A DNA stretch of 50,452 nucleotides from Massilia horti (lineage in GTDB: Bacteria > Pseudomonadota > Gammaproteobacteria > Burkholderiales > Burkholderiaceae_D): the NCBI RefSeq assembly GCF_004614195.1, contig NZ_SPUM01000135.1, positions 1 to 50,452 of the forward strand, written 5' to 3'. The notes under the pieces are model-generated. The model had not been told where the DNA came from, did no database searches, and saw only the letters and a program-made list of their open reading frames with translations. Below, piece after piece: positions 36,375 to 44,320 of the stretch. How positions within the stretch are numbered: position 1 is the first letter of the stretch; each line of letters starts with the position of its first letter. The position numbers and the translations under genes were made by a program.

Positions 36375-37061
36375 TTATTTTTCCGACAGCATATACCCTA
36401 CGCTGCGCACCGTGCGGATCAGCCGGTCCCATTCCTTGAGCGCCTTGCGTAGCCGGAGCACGTGCACGTCGACTGTCCGCTCTTCGATCGTGGCGTGGTC
36501 GCCCCATACCTTGTCGAGCAGCTGGGCGCGCGAGAAGACGCGCTCGCGGTGCGCCATCAGGAATTTCAGGAGCTTGTATTCGGCATTGCCGATGTCGATC
36601 AGCTGGCCGTCGATCGTCACGCTGCAGCTGCCAGGGTCGAGCGTGACGCCGCCGGCGCGCATCGGCGCCTCGGCCAGGTGCGGGCTCTTGCGGCGCAGCA
36701 GCGCGCGTGCGCGGGCCAGCAGTTCGCGCGGCGAAAACGGTTTGGTGACGTAGTCGTCGGCGCCGGTGTTCAGGCCCGCGATCTTGTCCTCTTCCATGCT
36801 CTTGGCTGTCAGCATGATCACCGGAACGTCCTGGAAGTCGCGGTCGCTGCGCAGGCGCGACAGCAGGCGCAGGCCGCTCTGGTCCGGCAGCATCCAGTCA
36901 AGCAGGATCAGGTCCGGCTTGGCCTGGCAGATCTTGTCCCAGGCCTGGGCCGTGCTGTCCGCCGCGTCGACCTCCCAACCGGCTTCGCGCAGCGAATAGG
37001 TCACCAGCGTGACGATCGCCGGCTCGTCCTCGACGATCAGGACGCGCGTGTTGTCGGCCAT
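36375..37061 (-). CDS. phoB: Phosphate regulon response regulator PhoB
   Basis: OmpR-family regulator that binds Pho boxes when phosphorylated, 228 residues. The receiver domain has acidic pocket E11/D12, phospho-acceptor D55 (LILLDWML), the T in MLTAKS and K in VTKPFS. The C-terminal winged helix includes RAQLLDKVWGDHATIEERTVDVHVLRLRKAL split across its recognition helix. phoU ends five bases before it and phoR follows 21 bases after. A Pho box fitting this regulator lies ahead of pstS at 41704-41721. Confidence 0.97.
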   Translation of the reverse strand: MADNTRVLIVEDEPAIVTLVTYSLREAGWEVDAADSTAQAWDKICQAKPDLILLDWMLPDQSGLRLLSRLRSDRDFQDVPVIMLTAKSMEEDKIAGLNTGADDYVTKPFSPRELLARARALLRRKSPHLAEAPMRAGGVTLDPGSCSVTIDGQLIDIGNAEYKLLKFLMAHRERVFSRAQLLDKVWGDHATIEERTVDVHVLRLRKALKEWDRLIRTVRSVGYMLSEK

Positions 37062-37066
37062 CCGGT

Positions 37067-37768
37067 TCAGCCCTCCACCTGCTCGCTGCCCACGAGCTTG
37101 CTGTGGCGGATGTCACGCCCTTCGACCACGTAGATGACGTATTCGGCGATGTTCTTGGCGTGGTCGCCAATGCGCTCGATCGCCTTGGCCACCCACAGCG
37201 TGTCGAGCGCGCTGGAGATGGTGCGCGGGTCTTCCATCATGAAGGTGATCATGTTGCGCATGATGGTGCGAAATTCGTGATCGATCACTTCGTCGGCGGC
37301 GATCAGTTGCAGGGCCTGTTTGCCGTCCAGCCGGGCGAAGGTGTCGAGCGCGTCGTGCAGCTGGTCGCTGGTGGCCTTGGCCATGGTGCGGATCATGTCG
37401 TAGTGGTTGAACCCGGTCACGCCGCGTTTGTGCAGGCTCTTGGAAGTGCGCGCGATCTTGGTCGCTTCGTCGCCGATGCGCTCGAGGTCGGTAATGACCT
37501 TGATCGTGGCCATCACGGTGCGCAGGTCGTTGGCGGCCGGCTGGCGCCGCACGATCAGGTGGCTGCAGGCGTCGTCCAGTTGCACCTCGAGATTATTGAC
37601 CGCATGATCGTCCGCCATCACCTTGTCGGCCAACTCGGCGTCGCCCACGCGGAAGCAGTTGAGCGCTTCGTCGAACTGCGTTTCCACCATGCCGCCCATC
37701 AGCAGAACCTTGGAGCGGATCGCTTCCAGCTCCTGGTCGTACTGCTTGGATGAATGCTCGCCTATCAT
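37067..37768 (-). CDS. phoU: Phosphate signalling protein PhoU
   Basis: Negative regulator linking the Pst transporter to PhoR, 233 residues, two repeated three-helix bundles. Family text is visible in both repeats: ADKVMADDHAVNNLEVQLDD in the first, LIAADEVIDHEFRTIMRNM in the second, with the metal-binding acidic residues. RQPAANDLRTVMATIKVITDLERIGDEATKIA is the characteristic core. It lies 28 bases after pstB and five before phoB, in the full pstSCAB-phoU-phoB-phoR order on the minus strand. Confidence 0.97.
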   Translation of the reverse strand: MIGEHSSKQYDQELEAIRSKVLLMGGMVETQFDEALNCFRVGDAELADKVMADDHAVNNLEVQLDDACSHLIVRRQPAANDLRTVMATIKVITDLERIGDEATKIARTSKSLHKRGVTGFNHYDMIRTMAKATSDQLHDALDTFARLDGKQALQLIAADEVIDHEFRTIMRNMITFMMEDPRTISSALDTLWVAKAIERIGDHAKNIAEYVIYVVEGRDIRHSKLVGSEQVEG

Positions 37769-37796
37769 TGCTGCTTCTCCCTAATTCTGTTTGTTG

Positions 37797-38597
37797 TCAA
37801 CCGAAACGGCCAGTGATGTAGTCCTGCGTCTCTTTGCGCGCGGGGTTCATGAACAGTTGGTCGGTCTCGCCGAATTCCACCAGTTCGCCCAGGTACATGT
37901 ATGCAGTGTAGTCCGAACAACGCGCAGCCTGTTGCATGTTGTGGGTGACGATCGTGATCGTGTAGTCCTCTTTCAGCTCGCTGATCAGTTCTTCGATCTT
38001 GGCGGTCGAGATCGGGTCCAGCGCCGAGGTCGGTTCATCGAGCAGCAGCACGTCCGGCTTGACCGCCACGCCGCGCGCGATGCACAGGCGCTGCTGCTGG
38101 CCGCCGGACAGCGACAGGCCGCTCTTGGCCAGCTTGTCCTTGGCTTCTTCCCACAGCGCGGCCTTCTTGAGCGCCCATTCCACGCGCTCGTCCATTTCAC
38201 CTTTGGACAGGTTCTCGTACAGCCGCACGCCGAACGCGATGTTGTCGTAGATCGACATCGGGAACGGGGTCGGCTTCTGGAACACCATGCCCACCTTGGC
38301 GCGCAGCATGTTCACGTCGACGTCCGGGTCGAGGATGTTGCGCCCGCGGTAGCGGATCTGGCCCTCGGCGCGCTGGCCCGGGTACAGGTCGTACATGCGG
38401 TTGAGCGTGCGCAGCAGCGTCGACTTGCCGCAGCCGGACGGGCCGATGAAGGCCGTCACCTGCTTGTCGTGGATGTCGAGGCTGATGTTCTTCAGGCTCT
38501 GGGTTTTACCATAGTAGAAATTCAGGCCCGAGATCTCGATGGTCTTGGTCTTGTCGTTACCCGCGCTCGGCATCGGCGTTTGCATTGCTTGTGTCAT
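37797..38597 (-). CDS. pstB: Phosphate ABC transporter ATP-binding protein PstB
   Basis: ATPase subunit driving high-affinity phosphate uptake, 266 residues. Walker A is GPSGCGKST, the Q-loop is in GMVFQKPTPFPMS, the ABC signature is LSGGQQQRLCIAR, Walker B is DVLLLDEPTSALD, and the switch His is in TIVTHNMQQAAR. GLNFYYGKTQSL marks the nucleotide-base contact strand. The gene lies 13 bases after pstA and is followed by phoU. A GTP/ATP-site defect or truncation is not seen. Confidence 0.98.
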   Translation of the reverse strand: MTQAMQTPMPSAGNDKTKTIEISGLNFYYGKTQSLKNISLDIHDKQVTAFIGPSGCGKSTLLRTLNRMYDLYPGQRAEGQIRYRGRNILDPDVDVNMLRAKVGMVFQKPTPFPMSIYDNIAFGVRLYENLSKGEMDERVEWALKKAALWEEAKDKLAKSGLSLSGGQQQRLCIARGVAVKPDVLLLDEPTSALDPISTAKIEELISELKEDYTITIVTHNMQQAARCSDYTAYMYLGELVEFGETDQLFMNPARKETQDYITGRFG

Positions 38598-38610
38598 ATG
38601 TCGTCAGGAG

Positions 38611-39474
38611 TTATCGCGGAGTCTTTTGGCTGAACACGGTCCGCGACAGGATGTTCAGCAGCAGCACGGTAAAGGTCACCAGCAGCGCGCCGCCCCAGGC
38701 CAGCACGCGCCAGTCGTCGTATGGGCTCATCGCGAACTGGTAGATCACGACCGGCAGGTTGGCCAGCGGCGCGTTCATGTCCTTGGAGAAGAACTGGTTG
38801 TTCAGCGCGGTGAACAGCAGCGGCGCCGTTTCGCCGGCGATGCGCGCCAGTGCCAGCAGCACGCCGGTGACCACGCCCGCCTTCACGGCGCGCAGGCGCA
38901 CCAGCATCGCCACCTTCCAGCGCGGCGCGCCCAGCGCGAACGCGGCTTCCAGCAGGCTGTTGGGCACCAGGCGCAGCATGTTGTCGGTGGTGCGCACCAC
39001 CACCGGCACCGCGATCAGCGACAGCGCAATGGTGCCGGCATAGCCCGAGAAATGCTTGGCGTGGGCGACGTAAATGGCGTACACGAACAGGCCGATCACG
39101 ATCGACGGCGCCGACAGCATGATGTCGGTGACAAAGCGCGTGACATGGGCGAACTTGTTGCGCTCGCCATACTCGGCCAAGTACATGCCGGCCAGGATGC
39201 CGATCGGCGTGCTGACCAGAGTCGACAGGCCCACCATCAGCACCGTGCCCACGATCGCATTGCGCAGGCCGCCGCCGGCGTCGCTGCCCGGGGCCGGGGT
39301 GTCGTGCGTGAACAGCATCGGCGATACGGCGCCGAAACCCTTGACCAGCAGCGTGGCCAGGATCCACAGCAGGAAGGCAATGCCAATCGCCATCGCGGCG
39401 ATCGACAGCGCGATGCCGATGCGGTGCCCCAGCAGGCGCCGGCGGTAGACCGGATTGGTCGACGCGGTATTCAT
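38611..39474 (-). CDS. pstA: Phosphate ABC transporter permease PstA
   Basis: One of two membrane channels of the Pst importer, 287 residues with about six membrane segments. The permease EAA-like coupling loop is in LLEAAFALGAPRWKVAMLV. The early cytoplasmic stretch NPVYRRRLLGHRIG precedes the first membrane segment (19-42). Its ATG overlaps the pstC stop by four bases (39471-39474, ATGA), so PstA and PstC are made in step. Confidence 0.97.
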   Translation of the reverse strand: MNTASTNPVYRRRLLGHRIGIALSIAAMAIGIAFLLWILATLLVKGFGAVSPMLFTHDTPAPGSDAGGGLRNAIVGTVLMVGLSTLVSTPIGILAGMYLAEYGERNKFAHVTRFVTDIMLSAPSIVIGLFVYAIYVAHAKHFSGYAGTIALSLIAVPVVVRTTDNMLRLVPNSLLEAAFALGAPRWKVAMLVRLRAVKAGVVTGVLLALARIAGETAPLLFTALNNQFFSKDMNAPLANLPVVIYQFAMSPYDDWRVLAWGGALLVTFTVLLLNILSRTVFSQKTPR

Positions 39475-40520
39475 TTCGTTCCTTCCTTGCGGGACATGCC
39501 CACCAACATCAGTTTCGCCGCAGACAGCACGATAAACGTGATCGCGAACAGGATCAACGCCAGCGCGAACAGCGAGGACACGTGCAGCGGCGAGGACGCC
39601 TCCGCAAATTCATTGGCCAGGGTCGAGGCGATCGAGTTGCCCGGCGCCAGCAGCGACCACGACAATTCGTTGGCGTTGCCGATCACGAAGGTCACGGCCA
39701 TCGTTTCGCCCAGGGCGCGGCCCAGTCCCAGCATCACGCCGCCGACCACGCCGTTACGGGTGTACGGCAGCACCACCTTGCGCACCACTTCCCATTTGGT
39801 GCAGCCCAGGCCATAGGCGGACTCCTTCAGCACCGCCGGCACGATCTCAAACACGTCGCGCATCACGGACGAGATGAACGGGATGATCATCACCGCCAGG
39901 ATCAGGCCGGCCGTCATGATGCCGATGCCCATGGTCGGGCCCTGAAACAGCGGGCCGATGAATGGCAGCTGGCCCAGCGTTTCCTTGAGCAGCGGCTGCA
40001 CGTGGTCGGCAAACAGCGGGGCGAACACGAACAGGCCCCACATGCCGTAGATGATGGAAGGAATGCCGGCCAGCAGCTCGACCGCGGTGCCCAGCGGGCG
40101 CCGCAGCCACACGGGGCAGATCTCGGTGAGGAACAGGGCGATGCCAAAGCTGATCGGAAACGCCACCAGCAGCGCGATCAGCGAGGTGGCAAGCGTGCCC
40201 CAGATCGCGATCAGGGCGCCGAAGTTGTCGTTGATCGGATCCCATTCCACCGTCGTGATGAAGCCGGGCCCGAAATGCTGGAAGGCGGGCGCCGCCTTGA
40301 TCGCCAGCGAGACGATGATACCAAGCAGCACCAACAGCACGGAGGCGGCGAACAGCAGGGTTATTTTATGGAAGAAGAAATCCTGGATCCGCTGCCTGCG
40401 CATCGTTTGGCGCAGGGCGGCAAGGCTGGCTTCGGCATCGGCGCCGTCCAGCGCTTCAGGCATCACAACAGGTAGGGGTGCACTCATGTGTTTCTGTGAA
40501 TTCGAGGGCGCCGTGACCAT
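39471..40520 (-). CDS. pstC: Phosphate ABC transporter permease PstC
   Basis: Second membrane channel of the Pst importer, 349 residues from the ATG at 40520 (an ATG at 40487 is an alternative, giving 338). Six or more membrane segments follow a charged N-terminus. The coupling loop is VLKESAYGLGCTKWEVVRKV, and the conserved GFITTVEWDPINDNFGAL lies in the periplasmic loop. A hairpin ending directly at the ATG places GGATGGG, the likely ribosome site, inside a stem. This may lower PstC synthesis relative to PstS. Confidence 0.96.
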   Translation of the reverse strand: MVTAPSNSQKHMSAPLPVVMPEALDGADAEASLAALRQTMRRQRIQDFFFHKITLLFAASVLLVLLGIIVSLAIKAAPAFQHFGPGFITTVEWDPINDNFGALIAIWGTLATSLIALLVAFPISFGIALFLTEICPVWLRRPLGTAVELLAGIPSIIYGMWGLFVFAPLFADHVQPLLKETLGQLPFIGPLFQGPTMGIGIMTAGLILAVMIIPFISSVMRDVFEIVPAVLKESAYGLGCTKWEVVRKVVLPYTRNGVVGGVMLGLGRALGETMAVTFVIGNANELSWSLLAPGNSIASTLANEFAEASSPLHVSSLFALALILFAITFIVLSAAKLMLVGMSRKEGTK

Positions 40521-40550
40521 GACCCATCCCGCGGCGATGCAGGATGGGTC
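40521..40550 (-). promoter_or_regulatory. Hairpin between pstS and pstC covering the pstC ribosome site
   Basis: GACCCATCC (40521-40529) and GGATGGGTC (40542-40550) form a perfect nine-base stem, immediately upstream of the pstC start at 40520. On the mRNA the arm beside the ATG contains the ribosome-site-like GGATGGG. Stems in this position in other pst operons protect the abundant pstS message. No T tract follows, so full termination is unlikely. Confidence 0.55.
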
Positions 40551-40585
40551 AAGCAGGTTCGCTCGGCCGGCGCCGCTTCAGGTGG

Positions 40586-41626
40586 TTACCAGATGGCCTT
40601 GCCGGAAGCATCCTTCAGGTTGGCCGTCCACGCGCTGCGCACCAGCTTGGTGACCGAGTCGGGCATCGGCACGTAGTCCAGCTCAGTCGCAGCCGGCCCG
40701 CCGTTCTTGTAAGCCCAGTCGAAGAACTTCAGCACTTCCTTGCCTTTGGCCGCATCGCTCTGCTGCTTGTGCATCAGGATGTACGAGGCGCCGGTGATCG
40801 GCCAGGCCGCCTTGCCGGGCTGGTCGGTCAGCACGATCGCAAAGCCCGGCGCCTTGGCCCAGTCCGCACCCGAGGCGGCGGCCTTGAACGCGTCGTCGCT
40901 CGGCTGCAGGAAGTTGCCGTCCTTGTTCTTGAGCTGGGTGTGAGTCATCTTGCTCTTCTTGGCGAAGGCCCATTCGACATAGCCGATCCCACCCTTGATG
41001 CGCAGCACGTTGGCCGCGACGCCCTCGTTGCCCTTGCCGCCCACGCCGGTGGCCCACTTAACCGCGGTGCCGGCGCCGATCTTGCTCTTCCATTCCGGGC
41101 TTTCCTTGGACAGGTAGTCGGTGAACAGGAACGAGGTGCCGGAGCCGTCGGCCCGGTGCACGACGGTGATGTCGGTAGCCGGCAGCTTGACGCCCGGATT
41201 CAGTGCTGCAATTTCCGCCGCATTCCACTTGGTGATCTTGCCGAGGAAGATGTCGGCGAGGACCGGGCCGGTCAGCTTGAGCTGGCCGGGCGCGATCCCG
41301 TCGAGGTTGACGACAGGGACCACACCGCCCATGATGGCAGGGAACTGGAACAGCCCTTCCTTGTTCAGGTCGTCAGCCGCGAGCGGCATGTCGGATGCGC
41401 CGAAATCCACGGTGCCGGCCTTGATCTGCTTGATGCCGGCGCCCGAACCGACCGACTGGTAGTTCAACCCGACACCGCTGACCTTCTTGTACATCTCGGC
41501 CCACTTCGCGTAGATCGGGTACGGGAAGGTCGCCCCGGCGCCCGTGATGTCGGCCGCCTGCGCCGACACGGCGAAGGCCGCCTGGGCGGAGAAGGCGATC
41601 GAGATAAACAGCTGCTTTATGCGCAT
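40586..41626 (-). CDS. pstS: Periplasmic phosphate-binding protein PstS
   Basis: High-affinity phosphate receptor delivering phosphate to PstCA, 346 residues from the ATG at 41626. That start has GAGGAA before it and gives a clean signal peptide cleaved near AQA-AD. The longer frame to 41815 would run through the Pho box. Binding-site blocks are ITGAGATFPYPIYAKWAE, VGSGAGIKQ, DFGASDMPL, and HRADGSGTSF with its Arg/Asp/Ser ligands. It is the first gene of the pst-pho operon and the most strongly expressed member in relatives. Confidence 0.97.
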   Translation of the reverse strand: MRIKQLFISIAFSAQAAFAVSAQAADITGAGATFPYPIYAKWAEMYKKVSGVGLNYQSVGSGAGIKQIKAGTVDFGASDMPLAADDLNKEGLFQFPAIMGGVVPVVNLDGIAPGQLKLTGPVLADIFLGKITKWNAAEIAALNPGVKLPATDITVVHRADGSGTSFLFTDYLSKESPEWKSKIGAGTAVKWATGVGGKGNEGVAANVLRIKGGIGYVEWAFAKKSKMTHTQLKNKDGNFLQPSDDAFKAAASGADWAKAPGFAIVLTDQPGKAAWPITGASYILMHKQQSDAAKGKEVLKFFDWAYKNGGPAATELDYVPMPDSVTKLVRSAWTANLKDASGKAIW

Positions 41627-41703
41627 ATCGAGTTCCTCTTTAGGTTGCGGAGCGCAACAGGCGCCCTTCTTGTTTTGATTGCCGGGCAGTGTAGCGGGCA
41701 AAT

Positions 41704-41762
41704 ATGACATGTTTATGACACAACGGCGAACGTCGTAACAAAAGCAATAATTTTTATGACAT
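41704..41762 (-). promoter_or_regulatory. Pho box promoter of the pst operon
   Basis: On the minus strand TGTCATA-AACA-TGTCATA (41721-41704) is a near-perfect Pho box of two direct repeats in an 11-base period. It is followed nine bases later by TACACT, a fitting -10 element. A further TGTCATA is at 41762-41756. PhoB, encoded in the same operon, should activate here when phosphate is low. The divergent sixA promoter region is shared. Confidence 0.9.
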
Positions 41763-41910
41763 GGGCAGGAGGTTGATGACAAGCCACCGGTAACAAGCCC
41801 GTGCGTGTTGCGCATCTTGGCGCGATCCGCGATTGGCTGTCACACAATAGACACGCCGTGGAACCCGGGCACGGCGCAGCGCTCGAAATCACCTGGATCG
41901 AGGAGGATGA

Positions 41911-42369
41911 ATGGAACTGATAATCTGGCGCCACGCCGAGGCCGAAGAAGGCGCACCCGACCTGCGGCGCGAACTGACCGCAGCCGGCCGCAAGCAGGCG
42001 GCGCAGGTGGCGGACTGGCTCAACGTCCGCCTGCCGGAACATTGCCGCATACTGTGCAGCCCGGCGGTGCGCGCCCAGCAGACGCTCGATGCGCTGGAAC
42101 GCGATTATGAAGTCGATCCGGCAATCGGCCCGGGCGCCGACCCTGCCGCCGTGCTGCACGCGGCCGGCTGGCCGGCGCGGCACGGCTCGGTGCTAGTCGT
42201 CGGCCACCAGCCCACGCTGGGGCGACTGGCGGCACTGCTGCTGTCGGGCCGCCAGCAGGAATGGGACATTCCACGCGGGGCGCTGTGGTGGTTCGACCAG
42301 CCCGACCCGCACCTTCCCTACGGGCCGACCCTCAAGGCGGTCGTCACGCCGGAAATGCTGCTCAAGTGA
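41911..42369 (+). CDS. sixA: Phosphohistidine phosphatase SixA
   Basis: Removes phosphate from histidine of phosphotransfer proteins, such as ArcB or the nitrogen PTS in E. coli; 152 residues. The phosphoglycerate-mutase fold is marked by the active-site RHAEAE (R7, H8), SPAVRAQQT with a second Arg, and the second His in VVGHQPTLG. GAGGAGG precedes the ATG. The gene diverges from the pst operon, so the Pho boxes may also influence it, although this is inference. Family length is typical. Confidence 0.92.
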   Translation: MELIIWRHAEAEEGAPDLRRELTAAGRKQAAQVADWLNVRLPEHCRILCSPAVRAQQTLDALERDYEVDPAIGPGADPAAVLHAAGWPARHGSVLVVGHQPTLGRLAALLLSGRQQEWDIPRGALWWFDQPDPHLPYGPTLKAVVTPEMLLK

Positions 42370-42391
42370 CGGCGGCGCCGGAGCGCGGTCT

Positions 42392-42712
42392 TTAGCGCAG
42401 GAAGCGCGAGATGGCCGACATGCTGGCCAGGTCGAGGTTGACAAACTGAAAACCGACCTTGAATTCGCCTTGACTAAAAATGCAATATTGCGCCTTGGCG
42501 CGTGCAGTGATCGCGGTGAGCTTGCCGTCAACGAAAAGATCGAACTTGATCTGGCCAGCCTGGCCGGCCGCCAGCGGATCCGGAAAGCTGACGCTGATGC
42601 CATCCGCACTGAGGTCCGTCGTGCGACCCTGGATCGCGCCCTGCCCTTCCACCACCAGGGTGGCCTTGGTTTTTACTACTTTTCGAGCCGATTTCCGTTG
42701 TTCCGTAATCAC
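42392..42712 (-). CDS. PilZ domain protein
   Basis: 106-residue stand-alone PilZ domain, which binds cyclic di-GMP to control motility, adhesion or polymer production. The binding motifs are present: RKSAR near the start (R-x-x-x-R) and the D-x-S-x-x-G pattern in DLSADGIS. The start is GTG at 42712 with AAAGAA before it. The beta-barrel text continues (IKFDLFVDGKL, FKVGFQFVNLD). It converges on sixA, 22 bases away, and has no co-transcribed partner, so its target is unknown. Confidence 0.9.
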   Translation of the reverse strand: MITEQRKSARKVVKTKATLVVEGQGAIQGRTTDLSADGISVSFPDPLAAGQAGQIKFDLFVDGKLTAITARAKAQYCIFSQGEFKVGFQFVNLDLASMSAISRFLR

Positions 42713-42867
42713 AGTATTCTTTGTAAAGCAAAGTCAAAACGAGCTGAGCATTATAGGACGAAAGCGTACAGCTTGACAGTGACGTACTTGCTAATACATA
42801 GAAGCGTGCTTGTTTCCAACATATCGTTAATCGCTCGCTAACGTTATCATGAATGCAATGCGCATCC

Positions 42868-42934
42868 CGTCGTTCCCGCGCAGGCGGGAACCCATACTGA
42901 GCGCCCTTTCACGCTGCCTATGGCGGGAACGACG
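42868..42934. repeat. Palindromic intergenic repeat
   Basis: Outer inverted arms CGTCGTTCCCGC (42868-42879) and GCGGGAACGACG (42923-42934) match perfectly, and an inner hairpin TTCCCGC-GCAG-GCGGGAA spans 42873-42890. Elements reading CGTCGTTCCCGCGCAGGCGG are frequent in proteobacterial genomes. It lies just beyond the radA stop codon and may serve as its terminator. Confidence 0.75.
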
Positions 42935-42943
42935 ATTGCCGCT

Positions 42944-44320
42944 TCAGTCCAGCTCGCGCAGCTTGCTGAACGCCTCCTCGATGCGCTCGACCGCGACAAT
43001 GGTCATGCCCTCGATCTTTTGCTTTGGCGCGTTCGCCTTCGGGATCACCGCGATCGAAAAGCCGAGCTTGGCCGCCTCGCGCAGGCGCTCCTGCCCGCGC
43101 GGCGCGGGGCGGATTTCGCCGGCCAGGCCCACTTCGCCGAATACCACCAGCCCACGCGGCAACGCCTTGTTGCGCATCGATGAATTGATCGCGAGCAGTA
43201 CGGCCAGGTCGGCCGCCGGCTCGGTGATCTTGACACCGCCCACCGCGTTGATGAACACGTCCTGGTCGAACGCGGCAATGCCCGCGTGGCGGTGCAGCAC
43301 CGCCAGCAGCATCGCGAGCCGGTTCTGCTCCAGGCCCACCGACAGGCGGCGCGCGTTGGGCAGGTGGCTGGTGTCGACCAGCGCCTGGATTTCGACCAGC
43401 AGCGGCCGGGTGCCCTCCTGCGTCACCATCACGCACGAACCGGGCACCTGGCTGTCGTGCTGGGACAGGAACAACGCCGACGGGTTCGACACGCCCTTCA
43501 GGCCTTTCTCGGTCATCGCGAACACACCGAGCTCGTTGACCGCGCCAAAGCGGTTCTTGATCGCGCGCACCAGGCGAAAGCTCGACTGCGTATCGCCCTC
43601 AAAATACAGCACCGTGTCGACAATGTGCTCCAGCACCCGTGGCCCGGCCAGCGCGCCCTCCTTGGTCACGTGGCCGACCAGGATGATGGTCACCCCAGTC
43701 TGCTTGGCCACGCGCGTGAGCTGCGCCGCGCATTCGCGCACCTGGGCCACCGAGCCGGGAGCCGAGCTTAACGCGTCCGAATACAGCGTCTGGATCGAGT
43801 CGATCACCGCCACCTCGGGCCTGAGATCGGCGATGGTGCCGAGGATTTTTTCGAGCTGGATCTCGGCCTGCAGCTTGAGTTCGCCCGCGTCGACCGCCAG
43901 CCGGCGCGCGCGCAGCGCGATCTGGGCGCCGGACTCCTCGCCGCTCACGTACAGGGTGCTGCGCTCGCGCGCCAGGTTCGACAATGCCTGCAGCAGCAAG
44001 GTCGACTTGCCGATGCCCGGATCGCCGCCGATCAGCACCACCCCGCCCGCCACCAGCCCACCGCCCAGCACGCGGTCGAATTCGTCGATGCCCGTGCCAA
44101 AGCGCGGCACGTCGATCGCCTCGATATCGCTGAGCGAGAGCACGGGCGCTGTCTGCGCCAGGCTCTTGTGCTGGGCCTGCGACATGCGATTGGCGCCGGG
44201 ACTCTCCACCACGGTTTCGACCATCGTGTTCCAGGCCTTGCAATCGGCACACTGGCCGGTCCAGCGGCTGGCGATGGCGCCGCACTCGCTGCAGACGTAG
44301 CTGGTGCGCGCCTTAGCCAT
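42944..44320 (-). CDS. radA: DNA repair protein RadA
   Basis: RecA-related branch-migration helicase acting in recombination, 458 residues. A four-cysteine zinc finger (C10, C13, C24, C27) opens the protein. Walker A GGDPGIGKST is at about 98-107, the family-specific KNRFG motif at 255-259, and a Lon-like C-terminal domain includes DVFINAVGGVKI and PRGLVVFGEVGLAGEIR. It overlaps alr upstream by eight bases and the pair is co-transcribed. The protein is intact. Confidence 0.97.
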   Translation of the reverse strand: MAKARTSYVCSECGAIASRWTGQCADCKAWNTMVETVVESPGANRMSQAQHKSLAQTAPVLSLSDIEAIDVPRFGTGIDEFDRVLGGGLVAGGVVLIGGDPGIGKSTLLLQALSNLARERSTLYVSGEESGAQIALRARRLAVDAGELKLQAEIQLEKILGTIADLRPEVAVIDSIQTLYSDALSSAPGSVAQVRECAAQLTRVAKQTGVTIILVGHVTKEGALAGPRVLEHIVDTVLYFEGDTQSSFRLVRAIKNRFGAVNELGVFAMTEKGLKGVSNPSALFLSQHDSQVPGSCVMVTQEGTRPLLVEIQALVDTSHLPNARRLSVGLEQNRLAMLLAVLHRHAGIAAFDQDVFINAVGGVKITEPAADLAVLLAINSSMRNKALPRGLVVFGEVGLAGEIRPAPRGQERLREAAKLGFSIAVIPKANAPKQKIEGMTIVAVERIEEAFSKLRELD

